From Trichostrongylus colubriformis (Eukaryota > Nematoda > Chromadorea > Rhabditida > Trichostrongylidae): a DNA stretch of 64,000 bases. The DNA is taken from NCBI GenBank assembly GCA_963978905.1, contig OZ022259.1, forward strand, positions 10,664,001 to 10,728,000, written 5' to 3'. Numbering within the stretch: position 1 is the stretch's first letter; each line of letters begins with the position of its first letter. Under the pieces are notes generated by a model that was not told the origin of the DNA, searched no databases, and worked only from the letters and a program-made list of their open reading frames with translations. Below, in pieces: positions 11,738 to 21,149 of this stretch. A program made the position numbers and the translations under genes.

Positions 11738-12287
11738 ATAATTTTCTAGTGTGCCAACGAGGTTGTTAGGTGGAAACTTTATTATCGGCCTAACGTTTCG
11801 ACCAGATCGTCTTCCTCAAAGGCCTAAACGTGGCTCAAGATGAAGGATTTAGTCCACTACACCATCAAACGCCTCATCCCTCTAGCGGTTCTGACGAAAC
11901 ATCAAGGAACCGCCGGAGAAAACCCTGTACGAAAGAATATAACTCACCAATCCACCACCGCGAGAGTGGAACGCCGCCACTCCGTGTCAGTTGTCGTCAG
12001 TGAATGAGGATGTCATGCTGTCCTTATATATAGTATAATGGGGACATGCATGTCTCCCCCTCATATCAGTAGCTCGCAATGTGGCGCAAATGGCAAGAGA
12101 TCATTCGTAATGGATAAGCACTCATTTCGGTTGTTCATTCTTGGACTTCTTGCAGAAATCCAAAACGCTTCAAGCACTTTCCTGGCAGAAATCTCAGTCT
12201 CGCATGCTAGAATACTGCACTTCACATCAAAGTCGTTTCCGCCATGCTCCTCGGTCATGTGCTTTCCCAGAGGTGTTCTTGTGTTAC
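11732..12287 (-). repeat. PLE inverted arm, left
   Basis: Contains codons ~466-540 of the PLE ORF (minus strand), its stop at 12061-12063, and the ~330-base 3' tail with the conserved hairpin at 11788-11825. It is the inverted partner of 13640-14195, and both arms are exactly 556 bases. The match ends at GTGTTAC (12281-12287), after which the two copies diverge. Confidence 0.88.
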
Positions 12288-13683
12288 CTAGTCTTTTACC
12301 AGCAAGATGTTCTTTTATACGTATTGCTAGTCTTCTTCCAGTTTCCCCAATGTAAGTTGCGTTACATGTCCGACATTCAATTTGATAGATTACACCAATT
12401 TTGGCGCAATCCCCAGTTGTACCATACGGGCATGTAACACAATTCTCTGACACGCAACGCTTATCGTGAAGCCTATTTCGCACGAGTTGGCTTTTGATGT
12501 TGCCGTTAGGGATATTCACTAAGACGACATCATCATCCAGCTGTGCTTGAACAAGGCATCTTTGGATTGCAGCAGTTACTCTGTCAGAGATGAAAGGTTT
12601 GCATAAGGGAACCTTGTTGAGACGTGGTACGTTACGGTGCTCAGTGCGTATCCTCCTACGACGTTCTGGTATAGCATAGCCGTTTGATACAGCTATGTCA
12701 GAAGCTAGACGTATAGACTCTCGCCGCTCTGTCGTACCTGTGCACACATTTGCAGCCGTCTTGAACATGTTCTTAACAACTGCATGTTTCACAGTCGTGG
12801 GATGTGCAGATGTGGCGTGAATCAAGATGTTCTTAGAGCTAGCTTTTCTGTACCACTTCACACTGAGCATGCCATCGGACACTTTCACCTGCGTGTTAAG
12901 ATAGGGAAGCCAACCATCGCGCGGTACTTCTCTTGTGAGCTTGATATACTGCGACTGCTGGTTCATTAGGCGAAAACACTCATCCATTTCGGACTGTGTT
13001 GATGTTATAATGAAGCAGTCATCTATGTATCTGCAGTACATCAATGGTAGGCGTTCCAGTACTGGTTCTTCTATTCTGCTCATAAAGCAGATCGCAAGTA
13101 CTGGAGCTAACCGCTGACCCATTGCCAAACCTCTAATTTGACGGTAATACGTACCCGACCACCTAAAGATGTTGCACTGCAAACATTCCTTGATTAAAGT
13201 CATGATGTGCGTTTTATTAAGTCCAAAGGTCTTTATGGTTCCAAAATAGCTGTCCAGCATTTCGGACAGTGCTTGTAAAGCTTGATCGTTTTGAACGTTA
13301 GTATAAAGCGCAGTGACATCGAATGACTCCATAACGCAATCTGTTTCGAGGCGTAAATTGCGCAACTGTTCAAGGAATTTGGTCGTGTTGGTCAGATGCG
13401 ATGGAATTTTGGTCAGCAGCTGGCTCACAATACAGTTGAGGAACCATGAAATTCGATCGGTTGGTCCGCCCACACAACTTATTATCGGTCGTATCTTGAA
13501 AGTGTCCGCTGACATTGATAGCACATCCGCAGGAGCAAGTTTGTGGGTTTTTACAAGGCTATAGAAGACAGGACAATCCGGATTATCAAGTCTTAATCTA
13601 CTGAGGAACTTATAATCGAGGCCCGCGGACCGACCTTGAGTAACACAAGAACACCTCTGGGAAAGCACATGACCGAGGAGCAT
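12061..13683 (-). CDS. Penelope-like reverse transcriptase with GIY-YIG endonuclease (5'-truncated)
   Basis: A 540-codon open frame encoding a retroelement replicase that would copy its RNA at a nick made by its own endonuclease, in the nucleus. Residues 1-15 come from the inverted right arm, so the ATG at 13683 is an accident of the rearrangement and the native N-terminus is lost. Visible parts: CPVFYSLVKTHK and KIRPIISCVGGP (residues 37-73, fingers); motif A FDVTALYTNV with catalytic Asp122; motif B GLAMGQRLAP (185-194); motif C YIDD (219-222); a thumb region (about 255-310); a Cys-rich linker (410-426); and a GIY-YIG nuclease with GVIY (430-433), YIGETGRR (444-451) and the likely catalytic Glu in LEAFWI (504-509). 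All key residues of both domains are present with no internal stop, unusual in this window. Intact PLE proteins are longer, usually 700 residues or more. The linked GIY-YIG domain separates it from LTR and LINE transcriptases. Confidence 0.93.
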   Translation of the reverse strand: MLLGHVLSQRCSCVTQGRSAGLDYKFLSRLRLDNPDCPVFYSLVKTHKLAPADVLSMSADTFKIRPIISCVGGPTDRISWFLNCIVSQLLTKIPSHLTNTTKFLEQLRNLRLETDCVMESFDVTALYTNVQNDQALQALSEMLDSYFGTIKTFGLNKTHIMTLIKECLQCNIFRWSGTYYRQIRGLAMGQRLAPVLAICFMSRIEEPVLERLPLMYCRYIDDCFIITSTQSEMDECFRLMNQQSQYIKLTREVPRDGWLPYLNTQVKVSDGMLSVKWYRKASSKNILIHATSAHPTTVKHAVVKNMFKTAANVCTGTTERRESIRLASDIAVSNGYAIPERRRRIRTEHRNVPRLNKVPLCKPFISDRVTAAIQRCLVQAQLDDDVVLVNIPNGNIKSQLVRNRLHDKRCVSENCVTCPYGTTGDCAKIGVIYQIECRTCNATYIGETGRRLAIRIKEHLAGKRLGNTRTPLGKHMTEEHGGNDFDVKCSILACETEISARKVLEAFWISARSPRMNNRNECLSITNDLLPFAPHCELLI

Positions 13684-14195
13684 GGCGGAAACGACTTTGA
13701 TGTGAAGTGCAGTATTCTAGCATGCGAGACTGAGATTTCTGCCAGGAAAGTGCTTGAAGCGTTTTGGATTTCTGCAAGAAGTCCAAGAATGAACAACCGA
13801 AATGAGTGCTTATCCATTACGAATGATCTCTTGCCATTTGCGCCACATTGCGAGCTACTGATATGAGGGGGAGACATGCATGTCCCCATTATACTATATA
13901 TAAGGACAGCACGACATCCTCATTCACTGACGACAACTGACACGGAGTGGCGGCGTTCCACTCTCGCGGTGGTGGATTGGTGAGTTATATTCTTTCGTAC
14001 AGGGTTTTCTCCGGCGGTTCCTTGATGTTTCGTCAGAACCGCTAGAGGGATGAGGCGTTTGATGGTGTAGTGGACTAAATCCTTCATCTTGAGCCACGTT
14101 TAGGCCTTTGAGGAAGACGATCTGGTCGAAACGTTAGGCCGATAATAAAGTTTCCACCTAACAACCTCGTTGGCACACTAGAAAATTATAAACAA
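13640..14195 (+). repeat. PLE inverted arm, right
   Basis: Inverted copy of 11732-12287. A plus-strand frame at 13636-13866 repeats the last ~75 residues of the PLE protein (from NTRTPLGKHM to PHCELLI) with no visible change. It is followed by the same 3' tail, including the hairpin at 14103-14140. The frame is a fragment, not a separate gene. Confidence 0.88.
14103..14140 (+). ncRNA. PLE-tail hairpin, hammerhead-like core (candidate)
   Basis: GGCCT (14103-14107) can pair with AGGCC (14136-14140). Inside, GAC pairs with GTC across GATCTG, leaving TTGAGGAA and GAAACGTT as facing internal-loop strands. The order GA-GGA / stem / CGAAAC resembles the CUGANGA...GAAA core of the hammerhead ribozymes known in PLEs, but the first base of the core is changed and an extra A follows GGA. 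Activity is therefore uncertain. The same fold recurs at 11788-11825 (minus strand) and at 9541-9576 (minus strand). Confidence 0.45.
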
Positions 14196-14246
14196 CTTCA
14201 ATGCCGAGGTTTCAAGATGAGAGAAGTTGGAATTTAATACGAAACG

Positions 14247-14261
14247 TGCTGCTGTTTGTTT
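14247..14261 (+). repeat. Candidate target-site duplication, right copy
   Basis: TGCTGCTGTTTGTTT, identical to 11723-11737. The two copies bracket the whole Penelope-like insertion. Confidence 0.65.
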
Positions 14262-14450
14262 TCTCCTATTTTACATTATCATGAATGAATGAAGCACATC
14301 TTACGAGACAATGAATGACATTTCTTTTGACGAGCATTTCGGAAAGGTGGTGTTGCAGTTTTAAGGGATGCGCGGGAAATGCGATTAAAGACCACAACGT
14401 CTTTTTACCGAATCCGTTTCTTCACCGATCATCGCTCTTAAACTCGAATA

Positions 14451-14484
14451 TTAGTTTCAAAAGTTTCAAGTTTCAAGTTTCAAA
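14451..14484 (+). repeat. Short tandem TTTCAAG repeat
   Basis: Three to four copies of a heptamer close to TTTCAAG (with TTTCAAA variants). Too short to be more than a microsatellite. Confidence 0.7.
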
Positions 14485-14600
14485 GATAACTTCTCCCCAT
14501 CTTCCTTTTCTGCCGACCCCTCCTGCTTCCTTCAAATTGAAAAGTCGAAGCCTATGCAACGGAGTTCTCAAAACATAGGAGTGACAGAGATCGTACCCAG

Positions 14601-15037
14601 GCTTCAAGGAATCGTCCACGGAAAATGAGTTTCTTTGTCACCCACATATTTATATTGTACCCGCCTAATAAGGGCCGCGTGCAAAGTTTCACGTGAAAAA
14701 ATGAGATTTCCACTGAGATACATCTCCCCAAATTCTCGGCGGGGTGGGCGGGGCCTCCGATTAAAAGCCCCGTCCCGTCGTCCGCTGCGGTTGGGAACGG
14801 AGAGTAGGACTGTTTACGTAAATTTCTGTTCCTAAAATGCGTCTCCGACTGCGGCGAACGACAGGTTGGGCACTTATTAGGAAGTCCCGCCCACTCAGCC
14901 GAGATTTTGTGGTGCTGTAACATAGCCGGAGTCACATTTTTCGCGTGAAACTTTGCATGCGGCCCACACTGGGCAAATACAAATAAGGTATATTGGTAAC
15001 AGAAACACTCATTTTTCCGTGGGCGATTCTTTTGAAC
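14601..15037. mobile_element. MITE family B, copy 1
   Basis: A 437-bp near-palindromic element. The left end reads TTCAAGGAATCGTCCACGGA and the right end is its inverse (CCGTGGGCGATTCTTTTGAA). Arms continue inward with GAGTTTCTTTGTCACC, an AATAAGGGCCGCGTGCAAAG/CTTTGCATGCGGCCC pair, and a centre containing GGGCGGGGCCTC against GGAAGTCCCGCCC. Related copies lie at 22391-22829, 35030-35470, 53471-54300 and 52930-53180. It has no credible ORF and is non-autonomous. Confidence 0.85.
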
Positions 15038-15885
15038 AAGGACTGAGAAGTTATCGAAGTGGTAGTTAAGAAGAAAATTGTTTGAGTTTTTGACTTTCCT
15101 GATCTCTAAGAAAGGTTTCAGTCGATAATCACATTTTGAGATACTACCGACATATTGAGGGACACTCCTTCAGTCTGCTACCAATAAGTCATGGCAGGAA
15201 GGGTCGTAGGGGTTTGTTTGAGAGGCTAAGGGTATTTACCAGAGAAAATCCAACGCTCGACCTTGTTTGTCACCTTGTAGATATCGCGGAACTGGTCTTG
15301 CATGGAGAATACCCACCGGAAGCATTTCATTCGAAGGTGCCGTTCCCCCTTTAGCAAGATTGCAGCAGGCCGACCGACAAATATTTTTCCGCTTATCACC
15401 GCACCCCTGTCGCGTGCTCTTGTCTTATCTGTTGATCATTAAGTATGCTGACGTGGCCTCCCTTCCACGAGGCCAAGAGGAAACATGTCACAACTCACTC
15501 ACAGCTAACAAAACATATGATTATCGTACTCTCCGAAACTGTTTGACTTATGATTGGTAGAGAGCTCGCAAATTGAAACTACACGAAGAAAGGCGGAAGC
15601 GGAAATCGGTAATCGAAGCTTCGCTCGAGATCAGGTGAACAATACGCTATAGAATCAGTTTCGGGAGCTACTGCTAATGAGAGCTATGCACTTTTCAAGC
15701 ATCAACATGCCCTTATTTCTCTAAATTGTATTCGAGATCTCCTCGAGGCCTATACTCCTCGTCTAGCGATTTCCCTCTACTGGTGCCCGCGTATTTATTA
15801 CACACCTACACTTTATTGTTTTGCAGGACTGATCGTCGTCAATGATGATTTTCATTTCCACATTTCCCGCCACAACTTGAACAAC
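15038..15885. other. Unannotated intergenic DNA
   Basis: Short plus-strand frames (15136-15354, 15267-15560) show no recognised motif. No RNA gene or clear repeat was seen. Confidence 0.4.
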
Positions 15886-15887
15886 CG

Positions 15888-16412
15888 GGGTGGGGGTTGA
15901 TTGGTCGAGTTCTCGCGCGACCGCCCGCGGCGAACAGCGCGGTGAGTGCGAGTCGTTTGGAATTCCGCTCAACACGCAATGGGCTGGTACCGTAAGGGAC
16001 CTTCAAAGACTGCACCTATTCTCAGCGCGGGCGGCTATCTGCTTTCCTTCTTATGCTTTCTGTAAGAACTGAAATTTGAAGGTAGCTGTTATTGTTCTCT
16101 CTTATTCCGCAATGAGTGATCCATAGAAGTTTCTTCAGGGGCATTAACAGTGAACGAAACCGATCAAGATAACACAACAATCAACAACAACCTCAGTTAC
16201 AATAGAAGAAGTGATAGCTATGCTTTTATTAGCTATGAAGGACGATGGAAAGCTCATATTGCAGCCTTAGGAAATTCTAATTCACAACATTGCTGAGGAT
16301 AGGTGCAATCTTTGAAGGTCCCTTACGGTTCCAGCCCATTGCGTCTTGTGCGGAATTACAAAGACTCGTACTGACGGCGCCGCAAAGCGGAAATTCGACC
16401 AATCGACCCCAC
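15888..16412. mobile_element. Foldback element with ~125-bp inverted ends
   Basis: The left arm (about 15888-16025), from GGGGGTTGATTGGTCGA to CACCTATTCTCAGC, pairs with the right arm (about 16291-16412), whose inverse starts GGGGTCGATTGGTCGA. The most conserved segment is ACGCAATGGGCTGG followed by CCGTAAGGGACCTTCAAAGA. The middle holds about 265 bp of unrelated AT-rich DNA. A fragment of the same segment (ACGCAATGGGCTGGCACTGT) occurs at 49325-49344. No ORF. Confidence 0.75.
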
Positions 16413-16439
16413 CCAAACAGCTGTCAGCGGCTAAACCGC

Positions 16440-16620
16440 AGTTCCAATTCCCGCCCAAAGATTTGCTTCTCTTCTCCTTGCGTTCCTGACTGCTAACTGC
16501 CGCCTCCTTGCTTTCCAATTTTCTAGCAACCAAACCCAGTCGGACGCCCCACCTTGTCGTTCTTCACTTTGAGGAGCTCTATCTCAGTTGGACTCTATGT
16601 GCGCGTGAAACGTTGCATAC
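16440..16620. repeat. Dispersed ~0.4-kb repeat family, copy 3 (partial)
   Basis: Contains the CT-rich block (TCTTCTCCTTGCGTTCCTGA) and the end GTGCGCGTGAAACGTTGCAT shared with the copies at 10.2-10.7 kb and 39.2-39.6 kb. It is truncated where the LINE tail begins. Confidence 0.5.
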
Positions 16621-17368
16621 AGCCTCTACTTACTTACTTACTTAGTCGGCTGGCAAGTTGCCTGACGTGGTCATGCCGCATCTTCGCCGAGGTGTGTTGT
16701 CCATGAGCAGAGCTGAGCCCATCGATCACGATCTTCAGCGATAGGTCGAATGGAATCCACCCACTTGTCGCTGTTCCATAACCTGCGAAACGAAATGTCT
16801 CGCTTAAACTGCCGATCAACGCCAAGCATCCTCAGGTCTTCCTTCACCACATCTGTCCAGAATCTCCGCTTGCGGCCGGGCGGCCTCCTCCAACTGGGAT
16901 CCGGAGGCATCCTCAGAGAATGTTGAACAAGGCGATCCGACTGTCTCCTCAAAAGGTGACCCAGAAAGCGTAGACGATTCTGCGTGACTACTTCCGATGG
17001 AGGGGAAAAATGTTGCTGTTTTCCACGGCTCATCCTCCGGTATACCAAATCCACTTTCGCATAAAGTTCTTCGTTGTGGCACACCCTTGGCCAGAAGTAG
17101 CCTAGCATTCGTCTGAGAAGTTTTCTTTCTGTGCAGTCGAGTTTTTCCATTACCGTGGACGGCGCTGCCCATGTCTCCGATCCGTACATAATGATGGGTC
17201 AAATGGCGGATAGGTACACGCGCAGCTTGACTTCATTGGCAATAGGAGTCGACCACAGACACCTGTATAAGGAGTTGAACGCCGATACGGCTTTAACGCA
17301 GCGCTGCTGAATATCCCTTTCACAGCTGCCATTGTTCTTCAGCATACAGCCCAGATAACAGAACTCCT
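16621..17368 (-). pseudogene. RTE-like non-LTR retrotransposon, 3'-terminal fragment
   Basis: Minus-strand tail of a LINE reverse transcriptase. Reading from 17368: FCYLGCMLKNNGSCERDIQQ, then CLWSTPIANEVKLRVYLSAI, an in-frame TGA at about 17200, then the open frame 17189-16671 that starts MYGSETWAAPSTVMEKLDCT. It continues through RKLLRRMLGYFWPR, NRLRFLGHLLRR, GRKRRFWTDVVKEDL and HLGEDAA. YLG...L followed by YGSETW and a C-terminal R.R..GH..R block is typical of the region after the RT palm in RTE-type elements. Endonuclease and catalytic palm are missing. The element ends in four TTAC units (16626-16644), the kind of tetranucleotide tail seen on RTE-class elements. Its truncated 5' end lies 10 bases from the start of the direct repeat at 17379. 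Confidence 0.85.
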
Positions 17369-17378
17369 ACCCAACTAA

Positions 17379-18034
17379 CTATGCAATCCGGCCACAATGT
17401 CGTATTTCGTCCCTGTAGAGTGGGGAGGAGAGTCATGCTGAAACGGCTATTTCCCTCGACACCTGGGAGTGTCCTGGCTGGAGTGTTCGTTCACGGGGAA
17501 CGTATCTTCCCAGTTTTCGACTTCGTTTATTCTCTCATGGCACTTTTAATACGTTTGGGATTAGAAGTGTAAATGGTTTTTGAGGTTCTTATCAGAGCCA
17601 CTGTTTCCTATGTTTGCATACATGTCTGGGGTCAGCGGTCGGAGTGTGTAGGCCGCATGGTCGATATTGGCAAGTGATATCAGGACAGTGTGCCCTTATC
17701 AACGTCTGTTGAAGAATGTCCAGAGGTCCTATATTCATACAGAAGACCCAAAAGCCCCAAAGCTGACAGGTTTCGAACTGCACTCTCCCGTACAACGCAT
17801 CTTTGCGGCAAACGCTGCCCATTCAGAATACGCTCCATTCACTGTGGAAATACCTTGATGACACTGACCCGACCTTTGCAATTTGTCATTCAGAAGTTTC
17901 GAAAGTCGTGACAGATAGACGGTTAGACGGAAAGACAGATCAAGCCGAATGTACGCCCATATCCCAACTACGCCCCGCATCTGTGCTATTGGGCTTCAGT
18001 TGAATGAGCTTTTTGTTTTTCACCCATGCACTAC
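17379..18034 (+). repeat. ~0.65-kb direct repeat, copy 1
   Basis: Starts CTATGCAATCCGGCCACAAT and ends CACCCATGCACTACCTAC. It is nearly identical to 18839-19478, with a few substitutions and small indels (for example 17785-17805 is partly missing from copy 2). Toward the 3' end it carries GACAGATAGACGGTTAGACG, a GACAGA-rich word like those at the ends of the minisatellite elements at 21.1 and 42.8 kb. The 63-codon frame in both copies has no recognised similarity. Confidence 0.88.
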
Positions 18035-18120
18035 CTACTAAGCAAATATAACATAAATATGAGACAAGTGAAGGACTTAAATTCCCGTGGAACATTCTTC
18101 TAGGGTGGGTTTCATCACTT
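18035..18120. repeat. Fragment of MITE B / 0.4-kb repeat terminus
   Basis: AAGCAAATATAACATAAATA, then GGACTTAAATTCCCGTGGAA, matches the terminal block of MITE family B. It directly abuts the end of the first direct repeat. Confidence 0.5.
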
Positions 18121-18168
18121 TACAGGACACAACGCGCTGTTCAGAACAGGGGCTCACTTTCCTGGCGC

Positions 18169-18530
18169 GAGTAGGTCTCAGATAGCTGCTGAGCCTGCTC
18201 CTTTGTTGCGGATGCACGGTGCACTCCCATGGTATTGTGCCTGCCTGAACACAACCAAGCCACGCCTACCCAGCCAAATCACATCTGGTCCTAGACGATC
18301 GAATTTCCAACGTGGAAGCTGTTTTCATCACCAAAATGGCTGTTTTACTGAATTATCTTCTCCTGTCATTTCCATCTCCACGTAAGCGCTACCTTAGAAA
18401 AATGTTCGTCTAAGGCCAGGTGTGATTTGATCTGGTGGGTGTGGCTTGGTTTTTATTAAGCACGCTCAACACCGTGAGGATGCATCGTGCAGCCGAACAA
18501 AGGTGCAGCCTGAGCAGTTATCCGAATACC
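18169..18530. mobile_element. Foldback element (~120-bp diverged arms)
   Basis: The left arm (CTGCTGAGCCTGCTCCTTTG ... CAACCAAGCCACGCCTACCC ... AAATCACATCTGG) and the right arm (inverse of CCAGGTGTGATTTG ... GGTGTGGCTTGGTTT ... GGTGCAGCCTGAGCAG) pair over about 120 bases with 20-25% mismatch. It lies wholly between the two copies of the 0.65-kb direct repeat. No ORF. Confidence 0.65.
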
Positions 18531-18838
18531 TATTTGCCCTAAAAAAGTAAGCCACTTATCTAATTATGGCGTGATGTGGCTTAATTCCGCCACAGGCAAT
18601 CTCTTCTCAGTTGGAGTCAGGGTTCACCGAGAGTCGAGCATTCCTCGCCAGGGGGTCGTACTTGAGTGGATAGGAGGGGGAGGTCGTACATTCAGAGGTC
18701 AGCTGTAAGCACTTAGATGTAAAATTTCAATAAGCAGATGAGAAGCAGGGTATTTCAACGCAAATCCGTGTGTCAAGTGTAAAATAAATATCTCTCGCCT
18801 CAGGAAAGGATACATAGCAGCAACGTAAAACGCATTGC

Positions 18839-19478
18839 AACTATGCAATCCGGCCACAATGTCGTATTTCGTCCCTGTAGAGTGGGGAGGGGGGTCATGC
18901 TGAAACGGCTATTTCCCTCGACACCTGGGAGTGTCCTGGCTGGAGTGTTCGTTCACGGGGAACGTATCTTCCCAGTTTTCGACTTCGTTTATTCTCTCAT
19001 GGCACTTTTAATACGTTTGGGATTAGAAGTGTAAATGGTTTTTGAGGTTCTTATCAGAGCCACTGTTTCCTATGCTTGCATACATGTCTGGGGTCAGCGG
19101 TCGGAGTATGTAGGCCGCATGGTCGATATTGGCGAGTGATATCAGGACAGTGTGTCCTTATCAACGTCTGTTAAAGAATGTCCAGAGGTCCTATATTCAT
19201 ACAGAAGACCCAAAGCCCCAAAGCTGACAGGTTTCAAACTGCAATCAAAACGCTGCCCATTCAGAATACGCTCCATTCACTGTGGAAGTGCCTTGACTTG
19301 ACACTGACCCGACCTTTGCAGTTTGTCTTTCAGTAGTTCCGAAAGTCGTGACAGATAGACGGTTAGACGGAAAGACAGATCAAGCCGAATGTACGCCCAT
19401 ACCCCAACTACGCCCCGCATCTGTGCTATTGGGCTTCAGTTGAATGGGCTTTTTGTTTTTCACCCATGCACTACCTAC
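18839..19478 (+). repeat. ~0.65-kb direct repeat, copy 2
   Basis: Same sequence as 17379-18034 in the same orientation; both copies stop at exactly the same word (CACTACCTAC), after which the flanks differ. Precise shared ends suggest two insertions of one element rather than a simple tandem duplication, but no terminal inverted repeats or target duplications were found. Confidence 0.88.
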
Positions 19479-20040
19479 CCCACAATTGACTCACCCTAAA
19501 CAGGTTGTCTTCTAATAGTTCCTCATTTCATGACAGACAGACAGGCTAAGCCTATTAGGCCATTCCGATTGAGTAACGGAGGGACTGCGTAGACACCATA
19601 AGGAGGAAAGGAGTTACACTCAGCTTGTGGCATCTAAAGTTACTTCAGACAATGTGAAATGAGTTACTCGCCGCAATTACCAACATTTGAACCCTTTATT
19701 CCTTTGATAACCCATGCCTGTACTTTTGGTGATTACGCTTTGATCTGAGCTCGATGCCTTTAGTTTCAATTCCTTCGCGCAGAATTGGCAATTTCGATCA
19801 GTATCGATCCGTAGCCTATGACCCTGCGAAATCTCTACTTCTGCGACTTCACCCACTTATGGGTTCGGTTGAGTAACTGTTACCTCTTTTTGCGCAAAAA
19901 CCGATAATTTCACTTTTACCCGGTTTATGGACCATGCTGAAGAGGAACTTTTCCTTCTGTGGTAAGTATTGTCAGTCCAAAACATGCCCTCCGCAAAGGG
20001 GGATCTCTTCTAGCTGCTCCACTGAATCGCGGTTCACCTT
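19479..20040. other. Unannotated intergenic DNA
   Basis: No gene recognised. It contains GACAGACAGACAGGC near 19530, another GACAGA-type word. The sequence grades into the minisatellite region that follows. Confidence 0.35.
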
Positions 20041-21140
20041 AGCATATTTTTTCCTGATGCGTGGGCTATTTTAGGGACCTAAGCGAGGACACATATTCGA
20101 GCATCGGGCATTTCAATGAAAGCCCCGCCCACGGTAGACGGAGCTAGGCATAGCTCTTATTGCTTCGTATACATAAATTGGCGCCTACTCATTCCTAGTT
20201 TGCCCGACCTCTACAGGCCCGTTCCTAACCTCTTGCTTCCTAAGTGCTGCATACTTGGTGAGCCCTTCCCCAATTCTGACTTGCCTGACCTCAATTGACC
20301 ATTTCCTGACCTTTCCGGTTCTCGGAACCCAAGCGAGGACTCAGATTGAGCACCCATCCATTTCAGTGGAAGCCCCGGTCACGGTAGACGGGCTGCGCGA
20401 CCTCTCTAAACCCATTCCAAACTTGCTTCTCATTGCTTCGTACTCGGTTAGCCCCCACCCAATTGCCCGACCCCTACTGACTCATTGCTAACATACGCGA
20501 TTTTTCGAAACCGACCGAGCACTCAATTTTGTGCATCCATCGATTTCAGCGCAAACCCCGCCCATGATGGGCGGAGCCAGGCCTAGTTCCTATGTGCTGC
20601 GCACCCTTTGGTCACTTCCTACCCAGTCCTTACTTGCCATATTCAAACAATGACATTCCAAACTTGCTTCTTATGTGCTCCGTAGTGATGAGCTCTTACC
20701 TAATTCTAACTTCCCCGACATCAACGCCGCATCGCTGACCTTTCTAGTTTTTGGAAGCCGAGCCACGACTTGAATTTAAGCACCCATCCATGTCAGTGCA
20801 AGCCCCGGCCGCGGTAGACGGGCTGCCCGACATTTGTAAGCCTTCAACTTGCCTCATATGCTTCTCATGTGCTTACACATAGGTAGGCCCCCAAATCCTA
20901 ACTTGCTCATCCTCCACAGGCCCGTTCCTAGTTTATCCGATTTTTTGACCCCTTTTGCGCAAGGTCCGCCCACGATGGGCTGAGTTAAGTTTTGTTCTTA
21001 TGCTCCGTACACTTTGGTCTGCTCCTACCCAACCCTACCTCTCTAGGCTGCAGTTCACTCGAGAATGCATTATGTGACGTACAGACAGAAACACACACAC
21101 AAACAAACACACCAAACTTCTGGTTTATATATAGAGTATG
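20041..21140 (-). repeat. Diverged minisatellite element, alternating two-unit array, with CA-rich terminus
   Basis: A block of the form AAGCCCCGCCCACGGTAGACGG recurs at about 20119, 20371, 20554, 20800 and 20964. Spacing alternates near 252/183/246/164 bases, so the higher-order period is about 410-435 bases. Between blocks, words such as AACTTGCTTCTTATGTGCTC and CCCGACCTCTAC recur. The right end has CAGACAGAAACACACACACA followed by TATATATAGAGTATGAT. Read on minus, it begins TC-TATATATAAACC, the same terminal layout as 42.8 kb (minus), 44.05 kb (plus) and 59.5 kb (minus). It may be a non-autonomous Helitron-like element; this is inference from end layout only. Confidence 0.6.
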
Positions 21141-21149
21141 ATCACATTA

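Larger units (their letters stand above)
11738..14246 (-). mobile_element. Penelope-like retroelement insertion with 556-bp inverted arms
   Basis: A 2.5-kb insertion. The body runs on the minus strand. Its 3' part (11732-12287: end of the GIY-YIG frame, stop and tail) is present again in inverted orientation at 13640-14195, so the body is flanked by 556-base arms pointing opposite ways. An extra ~50 bases (14196-14246) lie outside the right arm, before the second copy of the 15-base flanking repeat. Each arm carries the hairpin tail with GAAACGTTAGGCC (11788-11825 and 14103-14140). The arms appear nearly identical, which implies a young insertion or gene conversion. Compared with full PLEs the reverse-transcriptase N-terminus is missing, as expected for a 5'-truncated copy primed onto an inverted partial copy. 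Confidence 0.85.

Noticed and set aside
13636..13866. 76-codon plus-strand frame ending PHCELLI
   Set aside because: It is the inverted arm copy of the PLE C-terminus, not a separate gene.
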